Below, piece after piece: positions 17,311 through 26,054 of a stretch of 64,000 bases of DNA. Where the stretch lies: NCBI RefSeq assembly GCF_014205765.1, contig NZ_JACIIZ010000014.1, positions 124,001-188,000 on the forward strand, in the 5' to 3' direction. A model generated the notes under the pieces. That model saw only the letters and a list, made by a program, of their open reading frames with translations, had not been told where the DNA came from and did not search any database. The DNA is from Nitrospirillum iridis (GTDB taxonomy: Bacteria; Pseudomonadota; Alphaproteobacteria; Azospirillales; Azospirillaceae). The position numbers and the translations under genes were made by a program. Each line of letters begins with the position of its first letter. Position 1 is the first letter of the stretch.

Positions 17311-17817
17311 ATGGAAATCATCGCCCCCATCGTCAGCCACACCCCCACCTGGATCTTCGTGCTGTTCGCCTTCCTGATCGTCATGGGCGCGCGGCGCCTG
17401 CGGACCAATGTGCAGCAGACGGGCCGCGTCTGGCTGATCCCCGGCGTCTTCATCATCTGGGGTCTCTACGGCCTGGTCACCCGTCCCGGCCCCCTGGGCC
17501 CGGTGCTGGCGGAATGGGCGGCCGGCGCGGTGGTGGGCCTGGGCCTGGCCAGCCTGCTGACCATCACGGTGGAGGTGGATCGGGAGCGCGGCCTGGTGCG
17601 CCAGCCCGGCAGCTGGGTCCCGCTGGTCCGCAACCTGTTCCTGATCAGCGCCCACTATATCTTGAACGTCCTGGCGGCTGTGCGCCCCGACCTGCACGAC
17701 ATCGCCATCGCCCTGGACATTGGCGTATCGGGCCTCAGCGTCGGCTACTTCGCCGGCTGGTCCTGGGGCTTCATCCAGAGCTACCGCCGCGCGCCGGACG
17801 TGGCATTGGCGGCCTGA
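17311..17817 (+). CDS. Small membrane protein (DUF6622-like)
   Basis: 168 residues from ATG 17311. Four to five hydrophobic helices are visible: about 11-26, 43-56, 65-88, 108-125 and 132-152. The first residues (MEIIAPIVSHTPTWIFVLFAFL) with the ARRLR motif after helix 1 resemble an uncharacterised family of bacterial inner-membrane proteins. I give the DUF number as a resemblance, not a checked match. It is divergent from the LytTR regulator and ends at a strong terminator, so it is a single-gene unit, possibly controlled by that regulator. Confidence 0.75.
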   Translation: MEIIAPIVSHTPTWIFVLFAFLIVMGARRLRTNVQQTGRVWLIPGVFIIWGLYGLVTRPGPLGPVLAEWAAGAVVGLGLASLLTITVEVDRERGLVRQPGSWVPLVRNLFLISAHYILNVLAAVRPDLHDIAIALDIGVSGLSVGYFAGWSWGFIQSYRRAPDVALAA

Positions 17818-17829
17818 ACACGCGCCCCA

Positions 17830-17866
17830 ACGGCGGCGGGAGCCAGGCTCCCGCCGCCGTCATTTT
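17830..17866 (+). terminator. Rho-independent terminator
   Basis: A perfect 14-bp stem (17830-17843 with 17847-17860), loop CAG, followed by CATTTT. It starts 13 bp past the stop of the small membrane protein gene. Confidence 0.82.
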
Positions 17867-17877
17867 CGATCGGCCCG

Positions 17878-19011
17878 TCAGGCGACACTCTTGCCGGTGC
17901 AGCTGGCGTACAGCGTCTCCACCATCTGGCGGCTGACGTTACGGGTGATGAAGACGATGCGGCTGCGGTGGTCATCGGTGGGCCAGGCGTCCAGCTGCAC
18001 CGGCGGGTGGAACAGGTGCTGGACACCATGGATGACGACCGGCTGGTCGCTTTCCACCACGTTCAGCACCCCCTTGACCCGCAGCACGTCCGGGCCGCGC
18101 AGGCGGGCCAGCGTCTCCAGGAAACCCACCAGCTCATCCCACACCAACGGCTCGGTAAAGGTCAGGCAGAAGGCGCCGATGGCCTCGTCATGGCGGTTGG
18201 GGTCATGGTCGTGATCATGGTCGTCATGCGCGCAATGGCCATGGTCATGGTCGCAATCGGCATGGTCATGATCGTCATGGTCGTGCCCATGCCCATCATG
18301 GTGATCGTGATCGTCGTGGCCATGGTCGTCATAGGCCTCCGCCCGCAGCCAGCGCTGCACATCCAGGCTCTTGGTCTCGGGATTGTAGAGGCCGGCATCG
18401 AACAGCAGCACGGGCAGCGCGTCTTCCGTCTGGGCGTCCACCACCAGGGCCGCGGGGTTCAATTCCTTCAGGCGGTGCCTCAGGTAATCCACCGCCGCCG
18501 GCGTGGCGATGTCGGTCTTGGTCAGCACCAGCCGGTCGGCCACGGCCGCCTGCTTCAGGCTTTCCTCCTGCGCGTCCAGCTGGCCCATGCCGTGAACGGC
18601 GTCAACGGTGGTGACCACCCCATCCAGGCGGAAGCGGGCGGCCACCAGCGGGTCGGTCATCAGCGTGTGCAGGATGGGTGCCGGGTCCGCCAGGCCCGTG
18701 GTTTCGATCACCACCCGGTCGAATTCCGGCACCTCGTCGCGCAGGCGACGCAGGTAGAGATCGCGCAGGGTGTCGGCCAAATCGCTGCGGATGGTGCAGC
18801 AGATGCAGCCCGAATCCATCAGCACCGTGTTCTCGTCCGCCTTGGCCACCAGCAGATGGTCCAGCCCAACCTCACCGAACTCATTGATGATGACGGCGGT
18901 GCGGGCCATGCGCGGGTCGCGGATGATGCGGGACAGCAGCGTGGTCTTGCCGCTGCCCAGGAAACCGGTCAGGACGGAGATGGGCAGGCGGGAGGATGAG
19001 GCGGCGGTCAC
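17878..19011 (-). CDS. zigA: COG0523/CobW-family GTPase metallochaperone, His-rich (ZigA-like)
   Basis: 377 residues, GTG start at 19011. G3E GTPase with P-loop GFLGSGKT (16-23), the metal-binding CxCC motif (C69, C71, C72; SGCICC), the ESLKQ/D-rich switch region and TKTD for guanine binding. Residues 228-274 form a His/Asp-rich insert with 18 histidines that should bind several metal ions. The C-terminal CobW_C domain follows. The gene lies 48 bp downstream of a Zur-type repressor, which points to zinc rather than cobalt or nickel: it would deliver zinc to client enzymes under zinc shortage. The zinc role is inferred from the family and the neighbour. Confidence 0.93.
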   Translation of the reverse strand: MTAASSSRLPISVLTGFLGSGKTTLLSRIIRDPRMARTAVIINEFGEVGLDHLLVAKADENTVLMDSGCICCTIRSDLADTLRDLYLRRLRDEVPEFDRVVIETTGLADPAPILHTLMTDPLVAARFRLDGVVTTVDAVHGMGQLDAQEESLKQAAVADRLVLTKTDIATPAAVDYLRHRLKELNPAALVVDAQTEDALPVLLFDAGLYNPETKSLDVQRWLRAEAYDDHGHDDHDHHDGHGHDHDDHDHADCDHDHGHCAHDDHDHDHDPNRHDEAIGAFCLTFTEPLVWDELVGFLETLARLRGPDVLRVKGVLNVVESDQPVVIHGVQHLFHPPVQLDAWPTDDHRSRIVFITRNVSRQMVETLYASCTGKSVA

Positions 19012-19059
19012 GGGCTACGATCCTTGATGTCTGGGAAAAGGGGGGAAGCGGGGCGGCGC

Positions 19060-19602
19060 TCAGGCCGCCGCCTGGCAGGCCGGGCAGAGGCCAAGGACCT
19101 CGACCGTCTGGCGCACGGCACGGAATCCGCGGGCGGCGGCACCATTGGTGATGGCGGCGGTCACGGCGGGGTCGTTCAGCTCCGTGGCGTCGCCACAGCG
19201 TTCGCACACCAGGAACTGGCCCGAATGGACCTGCCCCGGTTCGGGGCAGCCGACATAGGCGTTCAGCGATTCGATGCGGTGGACCAGGCCCTGTTCCACC
19301 AGGAAATCCAGGGCGCGATAGACGGTCAACGGCGCCACGCGCTTACCATCCACCGCCATTTCCTCAAGGATGGCGTAGGCGCCGCGTGGCCGGTGGCTGG
19401 ACCACACCAGTTCCAGCACCCGTTCGCGGAGTGTGGTCAGGCGGGCCCCCCGCGCCTCGCACAGGCTGTGCGCCCGGGTCAAGGCATCACCCACGCAGGC
19501 CTTGTGGTCGTGCCCCCCATGGGCGCCGCCGCCGCCAGGGGCAGCGGCGCCGGGGGCGTCCGCGTGGACATGCGGGCTAGGGCTTTGGATGGCCACCGAC
19601 AT
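19060..19602 (-). CDS. zur: Fur-family zinc uptake regulator (Zur)
   Basis: 180 residues from ATG 19602. I prefer this to ATG 19629 because a TATAAT -10 box ends only 12 nt before 19629 and AGAAAGG precedes 19602. The winged-helix domain (about 40-110; LTVYRALDFLVEQGLV recognition helix) is followed by the dimer domain with HSGQFLVCERCGD. Two CxxC pairs, C133/C136 and C173/C176, form the structural zinc site. It differs from ordinary Zur in a Gly/His-rich N-terminal extension (HVHADAPG and HGGHDHK, residues 11-33). Zur with zinc represses uptake genes; here it leads an operon with the zigA chaperone. Confidence 0.92.
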   Translation of the reverse strand: MSVAIQSPSPHVHADAPGAAAPGGGGAHGGHDHKACVGDALTRAHSLCEARGARLTTLRERVLELVWSSHRPRGAYAILEEMAVDGKRVAPLTVYRALDFLVEQGLVHRIESLNAYVGCPEPGQVHSGQFLVCERCGDATELNDPAVTAAITNGAAARGFRAVRQTVEVLGLCPACQAAA

Positions 19603-19641
19603 TGTTTCCAGCCTTTCTCGAACTGCCATTCGGGCGAATTA

Positions 19642-19669
19642 TAGCACGGAAGGAACGGGTGTCCCGCTC
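19642..19669 (-). promoter_or_regulatory. Sigma-70-type promoter of zur-zigA
   Basis: On the minus strand a perfect -10 box TATAAT (ending near 19642) lies 16 nt downstream of GGGACA (about 19664-19669, matching four of six -35 bases). The surrounding TGCTATAATTCG resembles one half of an alphaproteobacterial Zur site, so self-repression is possible but unproven. Confidence 0.5.
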
Positions 19670-19774
19670 AGCGCCGTGATCTAATCTATGTTACCCTCTC
19701 GTATCCATGCCGGGGAACACACCCCATCGGCATGGTCGGGGCCGGGGGGCACCACCGCATCGAAGGGACGCGCG

Positions 19775-20695
19775 ATGCCACACGACTTCCATACCCCTGT
19801 CCCGCGACAGGGTCGCCCGCGGCGGCCTCTCCCATGGCGGGGCGCCGGTTGGCAGGACCGGATTGCCTCGCGCATGGGCCCCGCCCTGCGGATGGGCCGG
19901 GCGCTGATCGTGGGCACGGCCCTGATATGGGGATCGACGGCGGTGGGTGCCAGTCCGGCACCGACCACGCCGCCCGACCTGGGCCCCGGTGCCGCGCCAG
20001 ACACGGCCACCATGCCCTACACGCCCGATACAACGGTGGAACAATCGCTGGACTTCACCGCCCATTACGGTCGGGACACGCCGCTGGGCCATCACCGCGT
20101 GACGGTGGCCAAGGCCGCCAACGGCGACACCGTGGTTGATGTTGACATCAGCTTCGAAGCCAAGCTGTTGATGATCACCGCCTACCGCTATCACCACACC
20201 AGCCATGAGGTCTGGCATGATGGCCGGCTGAAATCGCTGGAAAGCAGCACCCACGACAATGGGGACACCGACTGGGTGAAAGGACACGCGGTCGCCGACG
20301 GTTTCGCGGTGGAAAGCTCCCGCGGGACGGTAATGGCGCCGGCCGACATCCTCCCCACCAGCTACTGGAACCCGTCGACGCCGCAGGCCACACGCTTGCT
20401 GGACACCATCCGGGGCGTGGTCATGGACGTGAAGGTGGACCGCAAGGGGACGGAGACCATCCAGGCGGGCAACGGCACCGTCACCGCCACCCACTATTCC
20501 CTGGGCTTCGTCACCAACCCGCCACCGGCGACCAGCCGGGTGGACTTCTGGTACGACGATTCCGGCCACTGGCTGAAGCTGGCCTTCCATGCCCGGGGCC
20601 ACGACGTCGCCTATGCGCTGCAGGGCACACCGCCGGGCAGCGCCTTGGTGGCGGCCCCGGCCGGCACCACCACCATGCCGGCGCCGGAGAGATAG
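19775..20695 (+). CDS. Exported DUF6134-like protein
   Basis: 306 residues from ATG 19775, chosen because GAAGGGA lies 7 nt upstream. A second ATG at 19874 would give a more compact signal peptide (hydrophobic core LIVGTALIWGS, cleavage near VGASPA), so the true start may be that one. The mature part is one beta-rich domain with the pattern LGHHRVTVAKAANGDTVVDV, LMITAYRYHHTSHEVWHDGRL and VDFWYDDSGHWLKLAF. This fits an uncharacterised periplasmic family that I know as DUF6134. No catalytic residues are recognised. It is divergent from zur and 66 bp upstream of panC. Confidence 0.75.
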   Translation: MPHDFHTPVPRQGRPRRPLPWRGAGWQDRIASRMGPALRMGRALIVGTALIWGSTAVGASPAPTTPPDLGPGAAPDTATMPYTPDTTVEQSLDFTAHYGRDTPLGHHRVTVAKAANGDTVVDVDISFEAKLLMITAYRYHHTSHEVWHDGRLKSLESSTHDNGDTDWVKGHAVADGFAVESSRGTVMAPADILPTSYWNPSTPQATRLLDTIRGVVMDVKVDRKGTETIQAGNGTVTATHYSLGFVTNPPPATSRVDFWYDDSGHWLKLAFHARGHDVAYALQGTPPGSALVAAPAGTTTMPAPER

Positions 20696-20761
20696 GGGAC
20701 GACAGGGGCCAGCGGGATTAGGCCTTGCCCGACATCGGCCGCCGCCGCTAAATGCGGGGCC

Positions 20762-21670
20762 ATGAGTACGGAGACCGCCGCCATGGCCCCGCCCCCCGCC
20801 CCACCCCTGGCCCCACCACTGGCCATCGTCCGCAGCCCGGCCGAGTTGCGCGCCCGCGTCGGCGCCTGGCGCAAGGAGGGCTTGGGCGTGGGCCTGGTGC
20901 CGACCATGGGCGCGCTGCATGAGGGGCACCTCACCTTGGTGACCCGGGCGCGGGAGCTGGCCGACAGGGTGGTGGCCAGCGTCTTCGTGAACCCCACGCA
21001 GTTCGGCCCCAATGAGGACTTCAGCCGCTATCCCCGTGACGAGGCGGGCGATGCCCGGCTGCTGGCCGGCGCCGGCTGCGACCTACTATACGCCCCAGGG
21101 GTGGAGGCGATCTACCCGCCGGGCTTCACCACGACGGTGGATGTGGGTCCGGTGGCGGTGCCGCTGGAGGGTCATTTCCGCCCCGGGCATTTCCAGGGGG
21201 TGGCCACGGTGGTGACCAAGCTGCTGCTGCAGGCCCTGCCCGACGTCGCCTGCTTCGGCCAGAAGGATTACCAGCAGCTGGCGGTCATCCGCCGTCTGGT
21301 GGCCGACCTGGACATCCCGGTGCGTATCGAGGGCGTGGCCACGGTGCGCGAGGTCGATGGCCTGGCCCTGTCGTCGCGCAACCGCTATCTGTCGGCGGAG
21401 GAGCGGCGACAGGCCGTCACCATCAGCCGCGTGCTGCGCCACCTGCGCGACACCTTGGGCGACGGCAGCCAACCGGTGGCGCCGGCCATCACCGCCGCCG
21501 CCGAGACGCTGACCGCCGCCGGCTTCACCCGCATCGACTACGTCGCCGTGGTCGACGCCGAGACCCTGGCGCCGCTGGAGCGTGTGGACCGCCCCGCCCG
21601 CGCCCTGGTCGCCGCCTTCCTGGGCCGCACCCGCCTGATCGACAACCTAGCGCTGGGGCCGGACGCCTGA
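20762..21670 (+). CDS. panC: Pantothenate synthetase
   Basis: 302 residues. It joins pantoate and beta-alanine with ATP to make pantothenate. The class-I-synthetase-like signature motifs are present: TMGALHEGH (H53, H56) for ATP binding, VFVNPTQFGPNEDF, FGQKDYQQ, and the KMSKS-like LSSRNRYL. The N-terminal 20 residues are a Pro/Ala run not found in most PanC proteins. The start may be a later codon, but no internal Met fits before the conserved IVRSPAELR. panE lies nearby. The gene converges on a small lipoprotein gene 6 bp away. Confidence 0.95.
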   Translation: MSTETAAMAPPPAPPLAPPLAIVRSPAELRARVGAWRKEGLGVGLVPTMGALHEGHLTLVTRARELADRVVASVFVNPTQFGPNEDFSRYPRDEAGDARLLAGAGCDLLYAPGVEAIYPPGFTTTVDVGPVAVPLEGHFRPGHFQGVATVVTKLLLQALPDVACFGQKDYQQLAVIRRLVADLDIPVRIEGVATVREVDGLALSSRNRYLSAEERRQAVTISRVLRHLRDTLGDGSQPVAPAITAAAETLTAAGFTRIDYVAVVDAETLAPLERVDRPARALVAAFLGRTRLIDNLALGPDA

Positions 21671-21676
21671 TCGCCC

Positions 21677-22018
21677 TTACGGAAGCAGCCGGCTGGTGGA
21701 GGTCGTAACCCAGCCCTGGGCCCGCATGCAGTCCAGCACGGCCTCATGCGCCGCCCCACCGGCATGCCAGTCGGAAATGGGATAGTCCCGCCCGGCATCC
21801 AGGTCGGCCAGACGGTCGGGGTCGTTGGCGGCCACGCACGCGCGCAAGGTTTCCGGAAAGTGCCGCTGCTTCTCGCGCACCAGGGCTTGCTGGGCCGCCA
21901 GCGACGGCTGGTCCCGGGTCAACAGCGCCATGTCCACGTTCCAGCGCCGCCCGCCGGCGCAGGCGCCAAGCGCGAGGCAAGTCGCCAACACCACAATCCG
22001 CCGCATTCGCTGTTTCAT
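21677..22018 (-). CDS. Small lipoprotein, function unknown
   Basis: 113 residues starting MKQRMRRIVVLATC with lipobox LGAC (C20), so probably a lipid-anchored envelope protein. The mature part has four-helix-like polarity and ends SRLLP. A possible disulfide pair lies in LRACVAANDPDRL and LDCMRAQGW. I recognise no family. It starts 5 bp after the stop of the permease gene and is probably co-transcribed with it. Confidence 0.7.
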   Translation of the reverse strand: MKQRMRRIVVLATCLALGACAGGRRWNVDMALLTRDQPSLAAQQALVREKQRHFPETLRACVAANDPDRLADLDAGRDYPISDWHAGGAAHEAVLDCMRAQGWVTTSTSRLLP

Positions 22019-22023
22019 CCTTT

Positions 22024-23259
22024 TCAAACCACCGCGACATAACCCAGGGCCACCAGCCATACGGCGGCCAGCAGCAGGGATATCAGCGTCACCGGCACAC
22101 CGCAGCGGGCATGGTCGCGGAAGCCCAGGGCGATGCCGGAGATCGCCGCCCGCTCCACCGTGATGATGTTGGCCAGGCTGCCCGGCAGCAGCAGGTTGCC
22201 GGCCAGGGTGGAAAACAGGGCGAGCGCGTAGAGCGCCCCCTCCGGCGGATGGGCCCACACCTTCATCAACAGCACCACGGCCGGCACATTGCCGATGGTG
22301 TTGCTGGCCAGGACGGAGAACCCCGCCACGAAGGGCAGCCGGTCCAGCGGCAGGCCCATGGCCGTCAGCTGATCCACCAGGCGCGTGGGCAAGCCGGTGT
22401 CGGCCAGGGCGCCCGTCAGGATGAACAGGCCGGCGAACAGGGCCAGCAGGTGCCAATCGACCAGCCCCAGCATGTCGCGGCTGGCGAAACGGCGGCTGAT
22501 CAGCATGCAGCCGGCGATACCCAGCACCGCCACGTCGCGGGGAAAGGGCGTGGTGAACACCACCAGCAGCACGCCCACGCCGATCAGGCCCTTGGCCAAC
22601 TGCCAGGCGCCGGGCGCGCCCGGTGGCGGGGTGGGCGCCCCCTGGGGCTGGCCGTCCGTCAGCCGCCCGCGCCACACCCGTGCCACCACCAGATAGACGA
22701 CGACCAGGGACAGCAAGGCCGGCACGCCGCAGGCCAGCAGGAAGCGCCAGAACCCCAGATGGCCCAGCTGGCCGATCAGGATGTTCTGCGGGTTGCCGAT
22801 GACGGTGGCGGCGGAACCGGCATTGGCGGCACAGGCCAGCGCAATGAGATAAGGCCGGGCGTCCAGCCCCCGCGCCCGCAAACCCGCGCACAGCAAGGGC
22901 GTCATGGCGAAGACGACGACGTCATTGGCCAGCAAGGCCGACAGACCGCCGGCCACGCCAACCACCGCGGCCAGCAGGGCCTCCGGCTTCCAGGGCACAT
23001 TGGCCAGGCGCCAGGCGCACCAGTCGTAGAAGCCCGACAGCGCGAACTGCGCCGACAGAATCATCAGGCCCAGCAGGATGAACAGGGTGGGAAAGTCGAT
23101 GGCCTTGATGGCCGCGCCTTCGGATACCGCGCCCGCCACCAGCAGGACGATGGCGCCCAGCATGGCGATGCCGGTGCGATCCACCTTCAGGCGCGGCAGA
23201 TAGCCGATGGCCATGCCCAGATAGACGACGACGAAGGTGATCAGGATCAGCGGGGTCAT
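22024..23259 (-). CDS. SLC13/ArsB-like anion permease
   Basis: 411 residues from ATG 23259 (MTPLILITFVVVYLG), where the first membrane helix begins. About 11-12 hydrophobic helices are visible. The conserved NAGSAATVIGNPQN in the first half and SNTIGNVPAV in the second half are the paired re-entrant-loop signatures of the ion transporter superfamily (ArsB/NhaD, DASS, YbiR-like). NDVVVFAMTPLL is another typical block. The substrate (dicarboxylate, sulfate, arsenite or Na+/H+) cannot be told from sequence. No arsenic resistance genes are nearby, so arsenite export is not favoured. Confidence 0.85.
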   Translation of the reverse strand: MTPLILITFVVVYLGMAIGYLPRLKVDRTGIAMLGAIVLLVAGAVSEGAAIKAIDFPTLFILLGLMILSAQFALSGFYDWCAWRLANVPWKPEALLAAVVGVAGGLSALLANDVVVFAMTPLLCAGLRARGLDARPYLIALACAANAGSAATVIGNPQNILIGQLGHLGFWRFLLACGVPALLSLVVVYLVVARVWRGRLTDGQPQGAPTPPPGAPGAWQLAKGLIGVGVLLVVFTTPFPRDVAVLGIAGCMLISRRFASRDMLGLVDWHLLALFAGLFILTGALADTGLPTRLVDQLTAMGLPLDRLPFVAGFSVLASNTIGNVPAVVLLMKVWAHPPEGALYALALFSTLAGNLLLPGSLANIITVERAAISGIALGFRDHARCGVPVTLISLLLAAVWLVALGYVAVV

Positions 23260-23393
23260 GGCGCCCAGCGCTACAGCGCCCCCACCCCCGCCGGCAAGCG
23301 GCAAATGGGTCTAGGAAACCAGGCTGAGGGGGATTAGGCCGGAACCGCCGGCGCCTGGCGACGACCCTGGGGGCCCCACGAGGGGGCGGAAAC

Positions 23394-24257
23394 CTAAGCC
23401 GCCGCTTCCGCGTCCGTCTTGGGCCGGGCCTCGACCAGCATGTCCACCTGCATGCCTTCGCGCGCGGCGAAACACTCTTGCCACTCCAGCCGCGCCTCCG
23501 CCTCGATCGCCTGCATGCGCACATCGTCATGATCGGGGTCGTGGTGGAACAGGCACAGGCGCCCCACATCGGCGGCGCGGGCCAGGCGCACGCCTTCCCG
23601 CCAGGTGGAATGGCCCCAGCCCCGGCGGCCGGCGAATTCATCATCAGTGTAGGAGCAGTCGTAGGCCACCAGATCCGCCCCCTGGATCAGGCCCAGGACG
23701 TTGGCGTCCATGCGATCGGGATCATGCTCGGTATCGGTGACGTAGCAGAAGCTGCGCCCGTCATAGTCGATGCGGTAACCGGTCCCGCCCCCGGGGTGGT
23801 TCAGCGGGGCGGTGCGCACGGTGATGCCGTCGCCCAAATCCAGCACGGCGCCGGGGCGGAAATCCTCGAACACCAGCGCTGCGCGCAGCTTCTGCAACGG
23901 CACGGGGAACAGGCAGGAATCCATGGGCTTTTCCATGACGGACTGGATGCAGTGCGCGCCTTGGCAGTGGCCCGCCATCACCCGCATGGAAAAGTCGGGG
24001 CAGTAGCACGGCTCGAAAAACGGGAAGCCGTTGATATGGTCGATGTGGGTGTGGGTCAGCAGCAAGGTGACATCATTGATGCCCCGCGCCCGCAGGCTCT
24101 TGCCCAGCGACCGCAAACCGGTGCCCGCGTCCAGTACGAGCGTGCGGGCGCCCGCCGTCACCTCGATGCAGCTGGTGTTGCCACCATACTCAAGATGACT
24201 GGCCATCGGACAGGGGACAGTCCCGCGGACGCCCCAGAAGGTAACGGTGAAACCCAT
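23394..24257 (-). CDS. MBL-fold metal-dependent hydrolase
   Basis: 287 residues from ATG 24257 (MGFTVTFWGVRGTVPCP), the usual start of this MBL subfamily. The metal-binding motif HTHIDH spans residues 69-74, followed by further ligands in LNHPGGGTGYRI and TDTEHD. The N-terminal GGNTSCIEV and LDAGTGLR blocks fit the group related to phosphodiesterase-type beta-lactamase-fold enzymes. The substrate is unknown. It is a single gene on the minus strand, with a palindrome and a TTGACA box upstream. Confidence 0.88.
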   Translation of the reverse strand: MGFTVTFWGVRGTVPCPMASHLEYGGNTSCIEVTAGARTLVLDAGTGLRSLGKSLRARGINDVTLLLTHTHIDHINGFPFFEPCYCPDFSMRVMAGHCQGAHCIQSVMEKPMDSCLFPVPLQKLRAALVFEDFRPGAVLDLGDGITVRTAPLNHPGGGTGYRIDYDGRSFCYVTDTEHDPDRMDANVLGLIQGADLVAYDCSYTDDEFAGRRGWGHSTWREGVRLARAADVGRLCLFHHDPDHDDVRMQAIEAEARLEWQECFAAREGMQVDMLVEARPKTDAEAAA

Positions 24258-24342
24258 AAACCACAGCCCCGAATTCCATCGCGGACAGGCTACGCTCCCC
24301 CTGGCGTACAGGTCTGTGACGGGTCGCACAGGAGGGGCGGCG

Positions 24343-24371
24343 CCTGCGCACAAGTGCACAGGGAATGTCAA
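24343..24371 (-). promoter_or_regulatory. Palindrome next to a TTGACA box upstream of the MBL gene
   Basis: CCTGCGCAC (24343-24351) and GTGCACAGG (24354-24362) form a 20-bp palindrome with one mismatched pair. On the minus strand TTGACA lies just upstream (24366-24371). No good -10 box follows at 17 nt, so this could be an operator for a weak or activator-dependent promoter. Confidence 0.3.
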
Positions 24372-24453
24372 GTGATGTTCGCCCCGCGAACGCGCAACCA
24401 CACTTTAAGGGGTACCCATCCCCGCGAGGGCGGGGTCTTGAAATGGGCGGATT

Positions 24454-25443
24454 TCAGCCCCGACGCGGCCGCAGACGATGGTCCAGCCGCTCATCGTCCA
24501 GCCCCGCCGGCTCCTGGTGGATGGTGACATCGGCGTTGGGGAAGGCGGCGCGCACGGATGATTCGATCTCATCGGTGATGGCGTGCGCCTCCAACAGGCT
24601 GAGATGGCTGTCCAATTCCAGATGGAATTCGATGTGCTGGCCAAGCCCGGTTGAGCGGGTGCGCAGGTCATGCAAGCCCCGGGACGCGGGATGGGCATTC
24701 ACCAGGTCGACCACCCGGGTCCGCTCCCCATCCGGCAATTCGCGGTCCATCAACACGTCCAGCGCCGTGCGCGAGATGCCCACCGCCCCCCACACCAGGA
24801 AGGCGGCGATGCCCAGGCCGAACAAGGGGTCCCAGAAAGCCTGGCCCGTCCAGTGACCCAGCAGCAGCGACACCATGACCGCGGCGTTCAACAGCATGTC
24901 GCCGCTGTAGTGCAGGCTGTCGGCACCGATGGCCAGGGAGGCCGTGCGGCGGACGACCCAGCGCTGGAACAGGACCAGCACCAGGGTGAGCGCGATGGCC
25001 ACCGCCATGACCCACAGGCCCACGCTGATGTCGCCCACGGGCCGCGGCTCGAACAGGCGGCCCAGCGATTCGTAGCCCAGGAACAGGGCCGAACCGACGA
25101 TGAACGCGGACTGGATCAGGGCCGCCAGCGGCTCCGCCTTGCCATGGCCGAAGCGGAAGGCGAAGTCCGGCGGCTTCAGGGCCCGGGCCACGCTGATCAG
25201 GGTGACGACGGAGGCCAGGGCGTCGACGCTGCTGTCGATCAGGGACGACAGGATGCTGACGGAGTTGGTGGAGAGGTAGGCGCCGAACTTGCCGGCGATC
25301 AGCAGGGCGGCAACGGTCACGCTGGCGTAGGTCGCGGCCCGGCGCAAACGGCCGTCCGGATCCCGGGCGGAGTCGCCGTCAGGCGTTTGCGCCTGCGACG
25401 CGCCGGGTTCCGGCTCGCGTTCCAGCTTGACCGACATCATCAT
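24454..25443 (-). CDS. Cation diffusion facilitator (FieF/CDF family)
   Basis: 329 residues. An inner-membrane M2+/H+ antiporter exporting zinc, iron or similar metals. Six helices are followed by a cytoplasmic ferredoxin-like domain (about 240-315). The transport site is the FieF type: D70 and D74 (SLIDSSVD) in helix 2, and H178 and D182 (DSLHYSGD) in helix 5, a DD-HD set usually seen for Zn/Fe/Cd. The N-terminal 30 residues are a polar extension. The first ATG overlaps the pdxH stop (ATGA), and two further ATGs follow directly, so the exact start is open. Confidence 0.93.
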   Translation of the reverse strand: MMMSVKLEREPEPGASQAQTPDGDSARDPDGRLRRAATYASVTVAALLIAGKFGAYLSTNSVSILSSLIDSSVDALASVVTLISVARALKPPDFAFRFGHGKAEPLAALIQSAFIVGSALFLGYESLGRLFEPRPVGDISVGLWVMAVAIALTLVLVLFQRWVVRRTASLAIGADSLHYSGDMLLNAAVMVSLLLGHWTGQAFWDPLFGLGIAAFLVWGAVGISRTALDVLMDRELPDGERTRVVDLVNAHPASRGLHDLRTRSTGLGQHIEFHLELDSHLSLLEAHAITDEIESSVRAAFPNADVTIHQEPAGLDDERLDHRLRPRRG

Positions 25444-26054
25444 GGATAAAGGCGTTCCGTCGTCCAGCCCGTGTCATCAGCGGCGCGACTATACGCCAGG
25501 CGGTCGTGCAAACGGAACTCCCGATCCTGCCAGAACTCCATCCGCAACGGCGTGACGCGGTAGCCCGACCAATGCGGCGGGCGGGGGATGTCGCCGTCGC
25601 CGAAGCGCGCCGTCTCTTCCGCCACCCGGCGCTCCAGGGTGGCGCGGCTGTCCAGCGGCTGTGACTGCGCCGACGCCCAGGCGCCGATCTGGCTGCCCCG
25701 GGGGCGCACGGCGTAATACTCGTCCGCCTCCCGCGCCGTCACGGGCGCCACATGGCCGTCCACTCGCACCTGGCGGCGCAGGGTCTTCCAATGGAAGCAC
25801 AGGCCGGCCACCGGGTTGGCCGCCAATTCGCGGCCCTTGCGGCTGAGGGTGTTGGTGTAGAAGACGAAGCCGCCCTCATCCACCCCCTTCAGCAGCACGA
25901 TGCGGGCCGCCGGGATGCCATCGGCGCCGATGGTCGCCAGCGACATGGCGTTGGGGTCGTTGGGTTCGGTGCGGGAAGCCTCCTCCAGCCAGGTCTGGAA
26001 CAGCGCGAAAGGGTCGGGTGCGACAACAAAATCCATGGTGGTAATCCGTGTCAT
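25440..26054 (-). CDS. pdxH: Pyridoxamine 5'-phosphate oxidase
   Basis: 204 residues from ATG 26054; ATG 26036 is an equally possible start (198 residues), and neither has a strong ribosome site. The FMN enzyme oxidises PNP or PMP to pyridoxal phosphate. Conserved blocks are NAMSLATIGADGIPAARIVLLKG, FVFYTNTLSRKGREL, VRVDGHV and the C-terminal PLRMEFWQDREFRLHDR with ERLYP at the end. The 4-bp overlap with the CDF gene implies co-transcription. pdxH, DnaJ, fabI and aroC are often neighbours in alphaproteobacteria, as here. Confidence 0.95.
   Translation of the reverse strand: MTRITTMDFVVAPDPFALFQTWLEEASRTEPNDPNAMSLATIGADGIPAARIVLLKGVDEGGFVFYTNTLSRKGRELAANPVAGLCFHWKTLRRQVRVDGHVAPVTAREADEYYAVRPRGSQIGAWASAQSQPLDSRATLERRVAEETARFGDGDIPRPPHWSGYRVTPLRMEFWQDREFRLHDRLAYSRAADDTGWTTERLYP

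Noticed and set aside
18180-18330. Repetitive CATGGTCATG-like DNA that resembles a CRISPR or satellite
   Set aside because: It encodes the His/Asp-rich insert of the zigA-like gene; the units are short and irregular and have no spacers.
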